Assembly (NCBI GenBank): GCA_002150815.3 | Contig: NDFF03000039.1 | Span: 1-34,566 of the forward strand | Direction: 5' to 3' | Source: Grammothele lineata | Taxonomy: Eukaryota > Basidiomycota > Agaricomycetes > Polyporales > Polyporaceae | Length of the DNA: 34,566 bases | Shown: positions 1 through 10,026 of the stretch, piece after piece | Layout: the number at the start of each line of letters is the position of its first letter | How positions within the stretch are numbered: the first letter of the stretch is position 1 | The notes under the pieces: model-generated | Told to the model about the DNA's origin: nothing | What the model saw: the letters and a program-made list of their open reading frames with translations, nothing else | Databases searched by the model: none | Translations under genes and position numbers: made by a program

Positions 1-124
1 AAGCCACAGAGAGGGAGGGTATGAGGAGGAGGACGGGCCGGAGGGTGACAGTGGTGGCGACGACGACAATAATGACCGGGCTGAATTGAGGGCGAGCATG
101 AGTAGCGAGCGGCAGCGCGCCTGA
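1..124 (+). CDS. possible 3' end of an acidic-tailed protein (partial)
   Basis: A reading frame open from the left edge ends in TGA at 122-124. It encodes about 40 residues rich in Glu, Asp and Gly (an EEEDGPEGDSGGDDD-type stretch), followed by a short basic end. Acidic, Gly-rich tails are common at the ends of fungal proteins, and the composition differs from the AT-richer spacer that follows. No domain is visible. The frame is short enough to be chance, so this is a tentative partial gene whose body lies outside the window. Confidence 0.3.
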   Translation, partial: SHREGGYEEEDGPEGDSGGDDDNNDRAELRASMSSERQRA

Positions 125-1088
125 CTGGGAATGGTAGTGATTTCGCACAGTTACGAACGCGGGGCGATGTATTATGAACCAATACTAACAGTTCATAACA
201 ATTCTGTTACTAACTGTTCCGAACCCTTGTTCAAAACCCCCTAAGACTCCGCTGGGGTTCCTAACAGTGCGTTATTATCTCAGAGAATTTCTCACTGTAC
301 CCTAGTACGAGATGAATGCGTGTGCACCACGAATGAGCACGAGTCGGAGCTGTGTGGTCGTAGGGGCCGCGCGTATCATACGCGACACGAGGCAACGTGC
401 GCTTGTCAGCTGGGTCTTGCCACGAACTTGAACTTTTCTTGACGCCTCCAGATACTTAGCACCCGAATGCCAATAAGTACATGCCCGATGTGTGGGTGGG
501 AGGCCTGGACATCATGCCTCTGTTTAGTATTGGTAGACGATTCTATAATTCAAGTCAACTTGTACCTATTATACATCACTCGGGGCGCTGACGTCACCTG
601 AAAGCAACCAATTAGATGGTGGTAAGCTCGCTGCGAATATTGAAACTCCGCCACTATGGTAGGGCTTACGTGGAGCTCTCCGACACGACGCCGTGCTCGA
701 GCCGAGGGCCGTGCTCACTCTCCCTTCGTCAATGCCGCTACACTCCAACCCCCAAACGATGCACTATCTTCTCAATCATATGAAACATGTATTAAGACAC
801 GACTGCTGTGGCACACTATGCACAACGGAACGTACTCCTCTAGTACTCACGCCACGATCCCTCAGTCACTGCTAAGCGACTCTATTTCGTGATCATCACT
901 GGAGTTCGCATTAACGTCAGGACAACGCATGAAGGGCTTCGGGAAGCTTGTACTTGTGCACGTGCAGGTGAACGTCTTCCGTTCAGCTGATAATGGGTCC
1001 GCGCTCACTGTCACTTCCCGTGTATAAGGTTCATGGGCTATGCATTGATCACAGCCCAATATATTATTGCCCAGAGGCCTACGCTTCA
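125..1088. other. intergenic spacer upstream of the orphan gene
   Basis: I see no convincing gene here. The first 200 nt are AT-richer than the surrounding coding DNA. Short open frames on both strands have no recognisable protein content and no plausible splice partners. A CRE-like palindrome at 589-596 is annotated separately. This is probably the promoter and leader region of the gene starting near 1089. Confidence 0.6.
589..596. promoter_or_regulatory. CRE-like bZIP site TGACGTCA
   Basis: The perfect 8-bp palindrome TGACGTCA lies about 490 nt upstream of the likely start codon of the orphan gene. Fungal ATF/CREB-type bZIP factors bind this core. The motif is seen directly, but its use is inference. 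Confidence 0.35.
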
Positions 1089-3013
1089 ATGTCTTCCTCG
1101 TACGCATTCATGGCATCCGCTCCTTGGGAGATCTTCGCTGAGAACCTCCGCCCTCTCCAGCATGGTCATCCCCTTTGGCTGCCCGACTCTTATGGCAGGG
1201 AAGTACAAGTGGGAGACGTTGGCTGGCTAACCGACGGAGGATTCGATGCACTGTTCAACTCCATCGACCCGGTTAGAAACCCCACAGCCAAGGGACCCCC
1301 ACCGGAGTTCGAGCCTTTGGATCAGTCCAAACTCTGGGTGACGACGTGCCCCTCAATTACCCAGCCAATGATATGTAGTCGGAGCATCCACCGACTCCAG
1401 ACGGAGGCCTCTGCAGAGGCCGAGATCCCAGCTACTGTGTGCGTACGGATTTCAACACGATATCATCCTTGATTACAATGGATCTGGACCTGTATAGCGG
1501 CCCATCCTCTGTTACGGCGGGTATTGGTTACAAGTTCACTTCTCTCACGGACTCAGGCGCGTTAGTGGTGCTCGAGCCGCCTGCCGTGAGTACCGACATT
1601 CGTTCCCATATCCACATCACGAGCTACATGCGCCGCAACTTCGGACATTGGCTTGAGTTTGCAAACTCTGTAGACCACTGCGGTCTTGGACTCAAGGATG
1701 AAGACATGATCTTCGTGTCAGGCACCAAGAAGACAACGCGTTGGGCGGTAGCCGCTTTCCAGGGAGATAGCTTCAGGAACAAGGAGGGTTTTGTCTCCGG
1801 TCGCTTAGGTGCTCTTGCTTCTGCCGAGTTCTCTATACGGATTTCAGACTATCTACTACCGACGGACCATTATCGGACCGGACCGGTGTCGCTTCAGCAA
1901 GAAGGTCAATCGAGTAGACTTCCCCTCCCCGATCGCGCGGGTGAAGGTCCAACGAATTCAGAGCCGCCCACCGACTCCCAAAAACCTAATCAGTGCATCT
2001 TCATACACTACTACAAGATGAAGCGGAGACCGTTCAAGTGGGGTAGGGAACCAATACGCGCTGCTGCAGGACCTGGCCAACTTCCTCGAGAGCACGAGGA
2101 CGACAATGACAGTTCAGACCCACCCAGTGTTGAGTTCGTGCAAGCAAGCACAGCCAGGACTGATGACGCCGAGGTAATGGGTGTACCCCTCAGATGCCTA
2201 TTCAGATGTATTAATTTTTCCTTTTAGGGGCCAGCGTATGATCCTGTGAATTGCCTTCTGGACTATATACTAGAGGTGTGTAGGTCGTGTCTCAGATGCA
2301 TACGGTAGCGATTCGATGTGGTATTTTTCGTCGTAGACTCAGCCATCAGCAAACGTAGCAATCGCCTCAGACGAAGACTTCTTCATGGCTATTTCCGTAA
2401 GTATCGCCATGAATTTGACATGCCCCTTTTCAATTCATGGCTGATATACTGATATCTTTACGCAGGGAAATGCGTGGGATACGCTATCGGACGTCAAGAC
2501 TGCTATACGAGTCGCTTCTCCGGTAGTCGATGTTGACGAGCACGGCGGTATGTATCACTTCTCTGCATTCCGCTGCAATATACTATTGGGTTTACGTTAA
2601 CCATCTTATCAGTGGGAATGTTGTCATTGGGGAACCACAGTCGCCAACTACCGTCGGGTCCCAATATTCACGAATCTGCCGAGGCGCATCAAGGACTCTC
2701 TAGTAGCCAACCGCAGTTCGAGGAAATCTGTACTACTAAAACATCCTCGCCGTACCGTAGGGGTGCACCAATCCGTATGAAGCAAGAGAAAGCCAAGTGG
2801 CCCGACGACTTCTCTGCGCTAGACTTCGGTTCGTCCAACGATAGAGACGCCATCGTATCTATCCCGCACTCCACATTCAGCAGACACTCACCGCCGCTTC
2901 CTGGGAGCTTGGTGTTCCGATTTTCCACGTGGGCAGGGGGCGTGGTCAAGACCGACTTTTCTGCTGCGGGGGCGAACGAGCTCATCCGTCTGCGCCTCGG
3001 GCGGTTTCAAAGT
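1089..3013 (+). CDS. orphan fungal protein, 5' part of an open spliced frame; 3' end unresolved
   Basis: Supported exons are 1089-1438, 1498-2173, 2228-2275, 2337-2396, 2466-2547 and 2613 onward. All use GT-AG introns of 54-69 nt, and the phase is kept throughout. The ATG at 1089 is preferred; another in-frame ATG lies further upstream. The N-terminus carries a GREVQVGDVGWLTDGGF-type segment. The middle has a Ser/Pro-rich linker, then the motif CIFIHYYKMKRR, then a segment around YDPVNCLLDYILE. This order resembles, from memory, a lineage-expanded Agaricomycete family of unknown function. No enzymatic motif is visible. No in-frame stop occurs before the kinase start at 3014, so either the gene ends by an intron I cannot place, it is 3'-truncated, or it is fused to the kinase. 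The exact end given here is therefore arbitrary. Confidence 0.55.
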
Positions 3014-5241
3014 ATGGCTAATGTGGCCGTCACGTCGAGAGACGCGAGCAAGCATGCTGTCGTGTCGCGTGCATCCTACGATGGCAAGGCAGTCCGTCAA
3101 AAGCTTATTGTCCGCGAGGACGGCAAAGTCCCAATCTCGGTAGTGAGTGTAATCTCTTCTCCATTTTGACGCACTTATGATTCTCCCTTGCTGATACAAG
3201 CATCGTCATGGGCTCTTCGCAGCAACTCGGAAACTGCATTGGGCGAGGACAGTTCGGCGCTGTGTATCGCGGGCTCAACTTGAATACCGGGCAAATGATC
3301 GCGGTCAAGCGCATCCGTTTGAATGGCTTGAAAGAGGAGGAGATCGCACAGCTCATGAAAGAAGTAGACCTTGTTAAGAGCTTGTCGCACCCGAGTGTTA
3401 TCAAGTATGAGGGTATGGCTCGCGACGACAATACTCTGAGCATCGTCCTTGAGTATGTACTTGCCTGCTATACGCTTGCCAGTAAACGGGGGTACTTACT
3501 GCTACTGTCAATCGACCATCTCAGGTACGCGGAAAACGGCTCTCTTAGGCAGACCTTGAACGCTTTTGGCAAGTTAAACGAGCGGTTAGTGGCCCACTAC
3601 GTCATCAAGATACTGGAGGGGCTTCATTACCTCCACCGGAATGCCGTCGTACATTGTGACTTGAAGGCGGCTAACATCCTAACCACCAAGAACGGAGACG
3701 TCAAGCTGTCCGATTTTGGAGTCTCGCTCAACCTTCGCGCGATGGAGCGCGAGATCAAGGATATCGCGGGGACGCCAAACTGGATGGCGCCAGAGGTCAT
3801 CGAGCTCAAAGGCGCGTCGCCCAAGTCCGACATCTGGTCGCTCGCTTGTACCATCATCGAGCTAGTTACCGGGAACCCGCCATACTCTGAGATCGCTAAC
3901 ATTATGTCTGGTAAATAGAGACATCCTGGGAATACGAGAGGCACTGACACTTTCTGCTCTAGTTATGTTCCGCATCGTCGAAGACGAAACCCCACCGTTC
4001 CCCGAGGAGCTGTCCGAGAGCCTCCAAGCGTTTCTCAGGTGGTGTTTCAACAAGGACCCCGCTAAGCGTCCGGATGCTGAGGAGCTGTTCAAGCACGAGT
4101 GGCTCGTGTCGCACTCCACTGCTCGCAAGGTACGCGACGCTGAACAGTATTTTGGAGTTTCACGCTAACACATAAGCCAACTTCAGGAGTTCCGCCCCGA
4201 GGACAGCATCCCGTTTCTGCGTCGTGTTAGCACAGACATGCAAAGGCCTAAAGCGATCCGGTACCTCGCTGACATAGGAAAACCGTCGCCCGAGCCTTCG
4301 GTGATCAACCTACGCCGCCCATCGTTAGACAAGAACCCATCATCAGCGTCCCCGCAGGGGCTGCCGAGATTATCTAACGGCGGGGAGTCTCCCTCGCCTC
4401 GGAGCCACTCCTTTGTCGACACAACGTTCGGAAAACGTACGTTCTGGTGACATTCTATTAGACTACTCGACTCACTTTGGGACTAGCGGTCATTTGTAGA
4501 GTGTGTCTCCAGAGCGTCAAGAAGAAGGCGGCGTTGTGCGAACAGTGCAGCCTGATCTGTCACAAACGATGCTCGGCTGTCGCTCCTCCGAGTTGTGACC
4601 TCCGTTCCCAGCTGTTATTGTACGCCCAGTACGCGGACGGCACGAACCGGGCCAGCTCGCATAACCCCTCGGAACCACTCTCCCCAGAAACCCAGAGGAG
4701 CTCACCAAGCCAGACGGTAGCGGACAGCTATTCCCGTCTCGCGACGACGGATTCGACACAACCGAGGATGGGCGGACCGCAAGCTGGGGTGTATTCCCAT
4801 TCACCAACAACATTCAAGATCCGTTCTGCGTTCAAGCGGTCGAAATCGTCCCTGGCGGCCGACTCGGGCCACCAACCGCCGGGCACAGCGCACTCAGTGC
4901 GAGGGGTGCAGGAGAACCGTTCCCCCAGTGCTTCCCCGTGGGCCCCTCTGACTGCGGCGCGCTGGAATCGGCCCCCCCGCGCCCCGTCATGGACGCCTTC
5001 CGTCTCAAGCAGCAGCACGTCACCCAACTCCATGAGCGGGGATAGCGCCGTGACTACGACGGACAGCACCACATCGACTCACTACTACAGCCGCAGCAGC
5101 GGATTAGATAGGTTCTCCCGGCCGTCGACGATGCTACGGTTCTCTAACTTCCCGGTGAGCGAAGAGAGCGAGCGAGGTGCTGCCAGCATGCTGCCCCAAC
5201 GTACGCGCCGGGAGAACACTGACAGATGCACCGTACAATAA
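3014..5241 (+). CDS. Cdc7/SepH-type septation initiation protein kinase with C-terminal C1 domain
   Basis: Exons 3014-3142, 3223-3452, 3525-3910, 3963-4129, 4187-4436 and 4487-5241 give 638 residues. The kinase domain starts near residue 44, with the Gly loop GRGQFGAVY, Lys72 in IAVK, catalytic HCDLKAAN (Asp165), DFG (Asp183) and GTPNWMAPE. The HCD form and the closely matching core point to the Ste20/MAPKKK-like Cdc7 (S. pombe) / SepH (Aspergillus) kinases, which act in the septation network at the spindle pole body to trigger cytokinesis. A Ser/Pro-rich linker follows. Then comes a C1-type zinc finger from His378 with the pattern H-x12-C-x2-C-x10-C-x2-C-x4-H-x2-C-x7-C. The tail is low complexity. 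The start at 3014 is chosen because the short basic leader KLIVREDGK just before the kinase domain fits the family; the frame is also open further upstream. Confidence 0.88.
4437..4486 (+). other. intron inside the C1 zinc finger of the septation kinase
   Basis: This 50-nt GTACGT...CTAG intron separates the first zinc-binding His of the C1 domain from its first Cys. Only the acceptor ending at 4486 restores exactly twelve residues between His378 and Cys391. The nearer TAG ending at 4499 would shift the frame and destroy the finger. Confidence 0.75.
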
Positions 5242-5609
5242 GCTCTGTCTCCCCTTCATCATCCTTGTGCTCGTCTACTTCTATCGGATCGGGTCTTTAA
5301 CATGGACGTGTATACACCTGGACTTGGGATAATCGCCGGGGAGAGGCTAATGGAGAGCCTTGCGAAGTCCGGGGACCATTATTCACACGAGCTCTGTAGG
5401 CAGTTGGTATGATGGAGGCGGGGGATGAATTGCACAGCGAATGTCCGAGTGCGCCTATAATACAACAACGACCCTCCTTCTCGCCCTCGTCTATGTATAA
5501 CCGAGGACCCGATCTTACCACTTCCCTTCCATCCTTAATCCTTTTCAAAGCAGCAGCACCCGTCACCACCGGCAGGATCGACCCGGGAGGCGAGCGATAG
5601 CGGGGGCGC
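5242..5609. other. convergent intergenic region
   Basis: This is the tail-to-tail spacer between the kinase (plus) and glycogen phosphorylase (minus). It should hold both 3' UTRs and polyadenylation signals. I see no gene or obvious repeat in it. Confidence 0.6.
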
Positions 5610-8600
5610 TCACGCGACGGTCGTGGGCTCGAGGTTCCAGTACTCCTGCGCGTAGTCCATGATCGCGCGGTCCGAGCTGAACTTGCCCATCTTGGCCGTC
5701 GTGCGGATGCTCTTCTTGATCCACTCCGTCCGGTCCTGGTACGCCTCGTCGACGAGCTCGAGCGCTTTGATGTCTGTTGGCCGCCCGTGCACGCGTGAGT
5801 GAGCGAGTGAGCGAGTGAGTGAGATAGGGAGCATGGGTGGAGGTGGAAGGGGGAGTGAGAGAGGAGAAGTATGTACGCACAGGAATCAAAGTCCTCCGTG
5901 AGCAAATAATAATCATGCTGGCGGATCGTGTTGAGCAACCTATCCCATCCCCCACCCCCTCTCTGTCAGCCTCTCAAACCCTCACACCAAGAAACAAAAT
6001 AAACGACGCACGGCTCGTACACGCCCCCGTCGCCGAAGCGGCCGGAAGCGACCTCGTTGACGACGCGCGACAGCGGCGGGCACTTCTGCTCGAGCGGCAC
6101 GGGGTGGTACATGTGCTGGTAACGGAGGTCCTCGACCGCGGGCGTCAGGTGCCCGAAGAAGACTTTCGTTACCGTGTCAGATCTTGCATCATGAATGAGA
6201 GCCGAATATGTATGGTACGCACAGACGTTGCTCTCCCCAACCTCCTCCGCGATCTCGATGTTCGCACCATCAACCGTACCCACAAGCAGGCCCCCGTTGA
6301 GGCAGAACTTCATGTTGGACGTGCCGGACGCCTCGGTGCCGGCCGTGGAGATGTGCTGGCTGATGTCGGACGCGGGGATGAGCACCTCGGCGACGGAGAC
6401 GGAGTAGTCGGGGAGGAAGTAGAGCGAGAGGATGTCTTTGGTGTCCGGGTCCTGGTTGATGATCCGCGCGACGTTCACGATGAGGCGGATCGTCTGGAGG
6501 GATTGTGTGTCAGCCGAAGGTATGGGTGGTCCTTACCATAGCAATACTACATACCAGCTTCGCGATGTAATCTGTTGACGAGTTTACCATCAGCAATGCC
6601 GACCCGGGGATGGTCGAATCAACTTACACCCAGGAGCCGCCTTGCCCGCGAAGAAGACCACCTTCGGGTTGACCTTCTTCCTCTGCTCGGGCGTCATGTC
6701 CTTGAGCGTGAGGTACCTCTGTACAATTCCCAGTCACCCCAAAACCCAGCATACCCCTCAAGTACTCCACTCACATGAATCACACCCATAATGTTCAAAG
6801 TCTGCCGCTTATACTCGTGCAGGCGCTGTGCAAATCCGCTCTCTCGTCAGTCCGAGTCCCTCCTCGACCGATCGGAAAAAGCAAACACGAGGCGAAGCGC
6901 GCACCTTGACCTGGACGTCGAACATCGCCTGCGTGTTGATCTTGAGCCCGAGCGTGCGCTCGACCCACTGCGCGAGCCGCTCCTTGTTGCTCTGCTTCAC
7001 CGCCGCCCAGCGCTTCTGGAACTGCGGCTTGTCGACGTGCTCGAGCAGGCCCTGTACGGGTTGGACGGGTAGGATAGGTCGGTCATGCCCATCAGCATAC
7101 CGTTGCCGCTGCGCGAAGAGGGACACGCAGGCGCACCTCGAGCTTGTACAAGTCCTTGAGGAACACCGCCTTCTTCACGCCCAGCGTCTCCGCGATGAGG
7201 TTGCTCAGGCCGGGGTTGCACTGGTCGAGCCACCGGCGGGGCGTGATCCCGTTCGTGACGTTCGAGAACCTATCCAAGTCCCAATCGTCAGCGAACTGCT
7301 CTTGTGAAAGACACGAGTCCTTGTGGGGAGAAGGGCACACTCACTTGCTAACCCCGTAAAAGTCCACAAAGTCCTTGCAAATCGTCTGCCTCACGAGCTC
7401 GCTGTGCAGCTGCATGACGACGTCGCCCGAAAGCCGTCAGATCCTCAGATACTCAGATCCCCAGCTCACCCGCCCGCGAGCGAGCAAGCACAACGGATGT
7501 GAGACGCGTACCTCGGCGACGCCGTTCACCTTCCTGCTCCCGATGCACGCGAGGTTCGCCATCCGCACGTTCTTCGGGAAGCCCTCTACCGACATACGGG
7601 GGTGGCTGCTGTCAGCGCCGGTTTCGAAAAGTGCTCGAAGGGAAGGGAGACGCACCCTCGATGAGCGACATGCGCGCGAGGCGCTCCTTGTCGCCAGGGA
7701 ACTTCTTCTCGACGGCTTGCAGGAAGACCCTGTCGAATAGCGTCAATCGACGTAAGTTGCCGTCGAACCCCACGCGTGGACCGCATACACTCACATGTTC
7801 TACAACGCCCACGACCCCACCACCACGTCGCATCCGACCAATCAGCAACCTCGTTCCTCGTTCCTCTCCTTAGACTCAAATGTCACCACTCACGATATCA
7901 TAAATAATCTGCATATGCCGCGGCAACAGGTGCTCCATGAGCCCGACGGGCCACTTCTCGAGCGCCTCGGGGAGCACGGTGTGGTTCGTGAAGAAGAAGG
8001 TGTTGCAGACCAGGTCCCAGGCCTTGTCCCAGGGGACGTCTTCTTCGTCGACGAGCATCCGCATCAGTTCGGGGATCGCGAGCGTGGGGTGGGTCTGTGG
8101 GCGCGTGCGGGGGTGCGTTAGTCCGCGTAAGTCCGGAGAGGGGGAGGGGAGGGGACGTACGTCGTTCAGCTGGATCGCAACATCTATAGCATCACACGCG
8201 CGCGGGTCAGAGAACGCCCGAGGATACGGCAGAAGAGACGCAACGCACAATCAGGGAACTCCGTGATGTCCTTGCCCAGGTTCTTGAACCGGCGCATGAT
8301 GTCCGCCAGGCTCGCCGCGGTCCAGAAGTACTGCTGCTTCAGCCGGAGCTCCTTTCCGACTGCATTCGAGCGGCGTCGTCAGTATGGAGTGAGAAAGGCG
8401 ATGGGAGAGAGAGGAACTCACAGGTGGTGTGGTCGTTCGGGTAGAGCACGGACGTGATCGCCTCCGCGCTGTTGGACGACTCGACCGCGCGCTCATAGTC
8501 TCCCGCTACCCATCCCCCATTCAAATCAGCCCAATCCCCTCTCCCCCCTCAACAAACAGACCTCACGCCGACTCACCATTAAAGCTCTGCAAATCAAACC

Positions 8601-10026
8601 CCCTCTTACTCCTACTCTCCCACAGCCTCAAATTGTTCGTGTTCTTCGTCGCGTACCCGGGGATCATCACGTCGTGCGCCATCGCGAGCACCTCCTGCCC
8701 GCCCTGCCAGAGCGCCTTGCCCCCGCTGCCCTCGAGCCGCTCCGCGTGCCCGTAGAAGCGGATCTGGTACGTCACGTCCGCGCGCGGGAGCTCCCACGGG
8801 TTGTCGTGCTGCAGCCACGGGTCCGGGGCTTCGAGTTGGGAGCCGTCGGGCGCGATGAGTTGTTGGAAGATGCCTGTGCGCGCGCGCGCGCGCGCAGTCA
8901 ATAATCTGTTCTGACAGGAAGAGAGGCGGGGAGGGAGAGGAAGAGCGCTTACCGTACTTATACCTCAACCCATACCCCCACACCGGCAGCTCCTGGCTCG
9001 CCGACGAGTCCAAATAGCACGCCGCGAGCCTCCCCAGGCCCCCGTTCCCCAGGCCGGCGTCGCGCTCCTGGTCGATGAGGTCCTCGAGGTTGAACCCGAG
9101 CTTGGAGACGCCGTCCGAGTACTGGTCCTTGAGGCCGAGGTTGAGGAGCGCGTTGTCGAGGGTGCGGCCCATGAGGAACTCGAGGGAGAGGTAGTAGGCG
9201 CGTTTGGGGGCTTTGCGCGAGTAGTGCATTTGGGTTTCGTTCCAGTTGATCTATACGCGCACGCGCACGCGAGGGAGGGGAGGGGGTGAGAGGGGGCGCG
9301 TACGAGAGAGATGGAGGCGAAGGGGGACGTACGAGGAGGTTGTCGCGCGCGGAGAGGGAGGAGGCTTGGTACGCGCCGAGGTTGTCGAGGTTGTAGGCCT
9401 GGCGCGCGAGGGAGGTGTGGACATGGTTGACTACGGACTTGGTGATCGACGGTACGTCTGTTTAGAGAGAGCGCCCGGGAGTTAGCAAGCGCGTCGCGGA
9501 CGTCCATTATGCGCAGTGCGGATGAAGATGAATGTGGGAGTATGCGGGAAGCGAACTGGGACGCGGGGCACGAGGCTCACGTACACCGGGCGCGAATTCA
9601 AAAGGAAAGGCTGGACGGACGCGTCGGCAGAACTCTGGCGCGTATGACGTCGCCGCGTTCGAGACGCGTCCGTCTGCTCCCGGCGCGCCCGAAGCAGGAA
9701 GGTTTCGAGTTCGTTCGCAGCTGACCTCGGCCAACACGAAGCGGGGGCAGGAGGGCTTGGCGATGGACGGATGTGGATGGAAGATGGGAAGGAGACTGAC
9801 CAGTCTTGAGGGCGGGGATACCCTCTTTCCAGACTTTCTCGTCGCCGATGGGCCATTTTTCTTTGCCGGTCGCGTCCGTCTCCGGAGTATAGCCTGCGCA
9901 CGGTAGGCATAGTCAACACCTTGAAGAGTGAGGGCGCATATACGAGGCTGGCTCACCAGTGAGGGTGCGGACGTGCCTGCGGGCCTTGGGCTTGCCGATA
10001 TCGCTCGGGTCGATGGTCGAGGTCAT
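5610..10026 (-). CDS. GPH1: glycogen phosphorylase
   Basis: This enzyme releases glucose-1-phosphate from cytosolic glycogen. Exons, in gene order: 10026-9957, 9893-9801, 9457-9333, 9250-8953, 8873-8577, 8505-8422, 8359-8249, 8183-8161, 8094-7894, 7799-7795, 7729-7656, 7585-7512, 7409-7345, 7269-7137, 7051-6905, 6825-6775, 6718-6628, 6571-6555, 6493-6223, 6162-6012, 5939-5881, 5773-5610. They sum to 868 codons (867 residues), the usual length for the family. Family landmarks include [51 protein letters not shown], and the pyridoxal-phosphate motif [10 protein letters not shown] with Lys715. The N-terminal RTLTG matches the regulatory-threonine region of the yeast enzyme. A TATA box lies about 140 nt upstream. 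The 5-nt exon, a 343-nt second intron and a CG-repeat acceptor are odd and treated separately. Confidence 0.96.
5791..5824. repeat. GAGT/GAGC microsatellite in a GPH1 intron
   Basis: Tandem GTGAGTGAGCGAGTGAGC-type tetranucleotide units lie within the last intron (5774-5880) of glycogen phosphorylase. On the coding strand they read as CACTCACT-type units. Confidence 0.7.
7795..7799 (-). other. GPH1: 5-nt microexon of glycogen phosphorylase
   Basis: Five bases (AACAT on the minus strand) are flanked by a TAG acceptor and a GTGAGT donor. Joining exon 9 (ending ATC) to this piece and to exon 11 (starting GGTCTT) gives [16 protein letters not shown], aligning with the family's YDIN-LFFL-type segment. 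Skipping it would shift the frame. Confidence 0.75.
8875..8896. repeat. alternating CG/TG dinucleotide tract in a GPH1 intron
   Basis: Twenty-two bases of strict pyrimidine-purine alternation, mostly CG, sit at the 3' end of intron 4 of glycogen phosphorylase, directly beside the CACAG acceptor on the minus strand. The acceptor thus has no normal polypyrimidine tract. Such tracts can adopt Z-DNA and are length-unstable. Confidence 0.8.

Noticed and set aside
187..218. Inverted repeat AACAGTT ... AACTGTT with an 18-nt loop
   Set aside because: Seven-base arms in AT-rich spacer are expected by chance; no matching transposon end or target duplication was seen.
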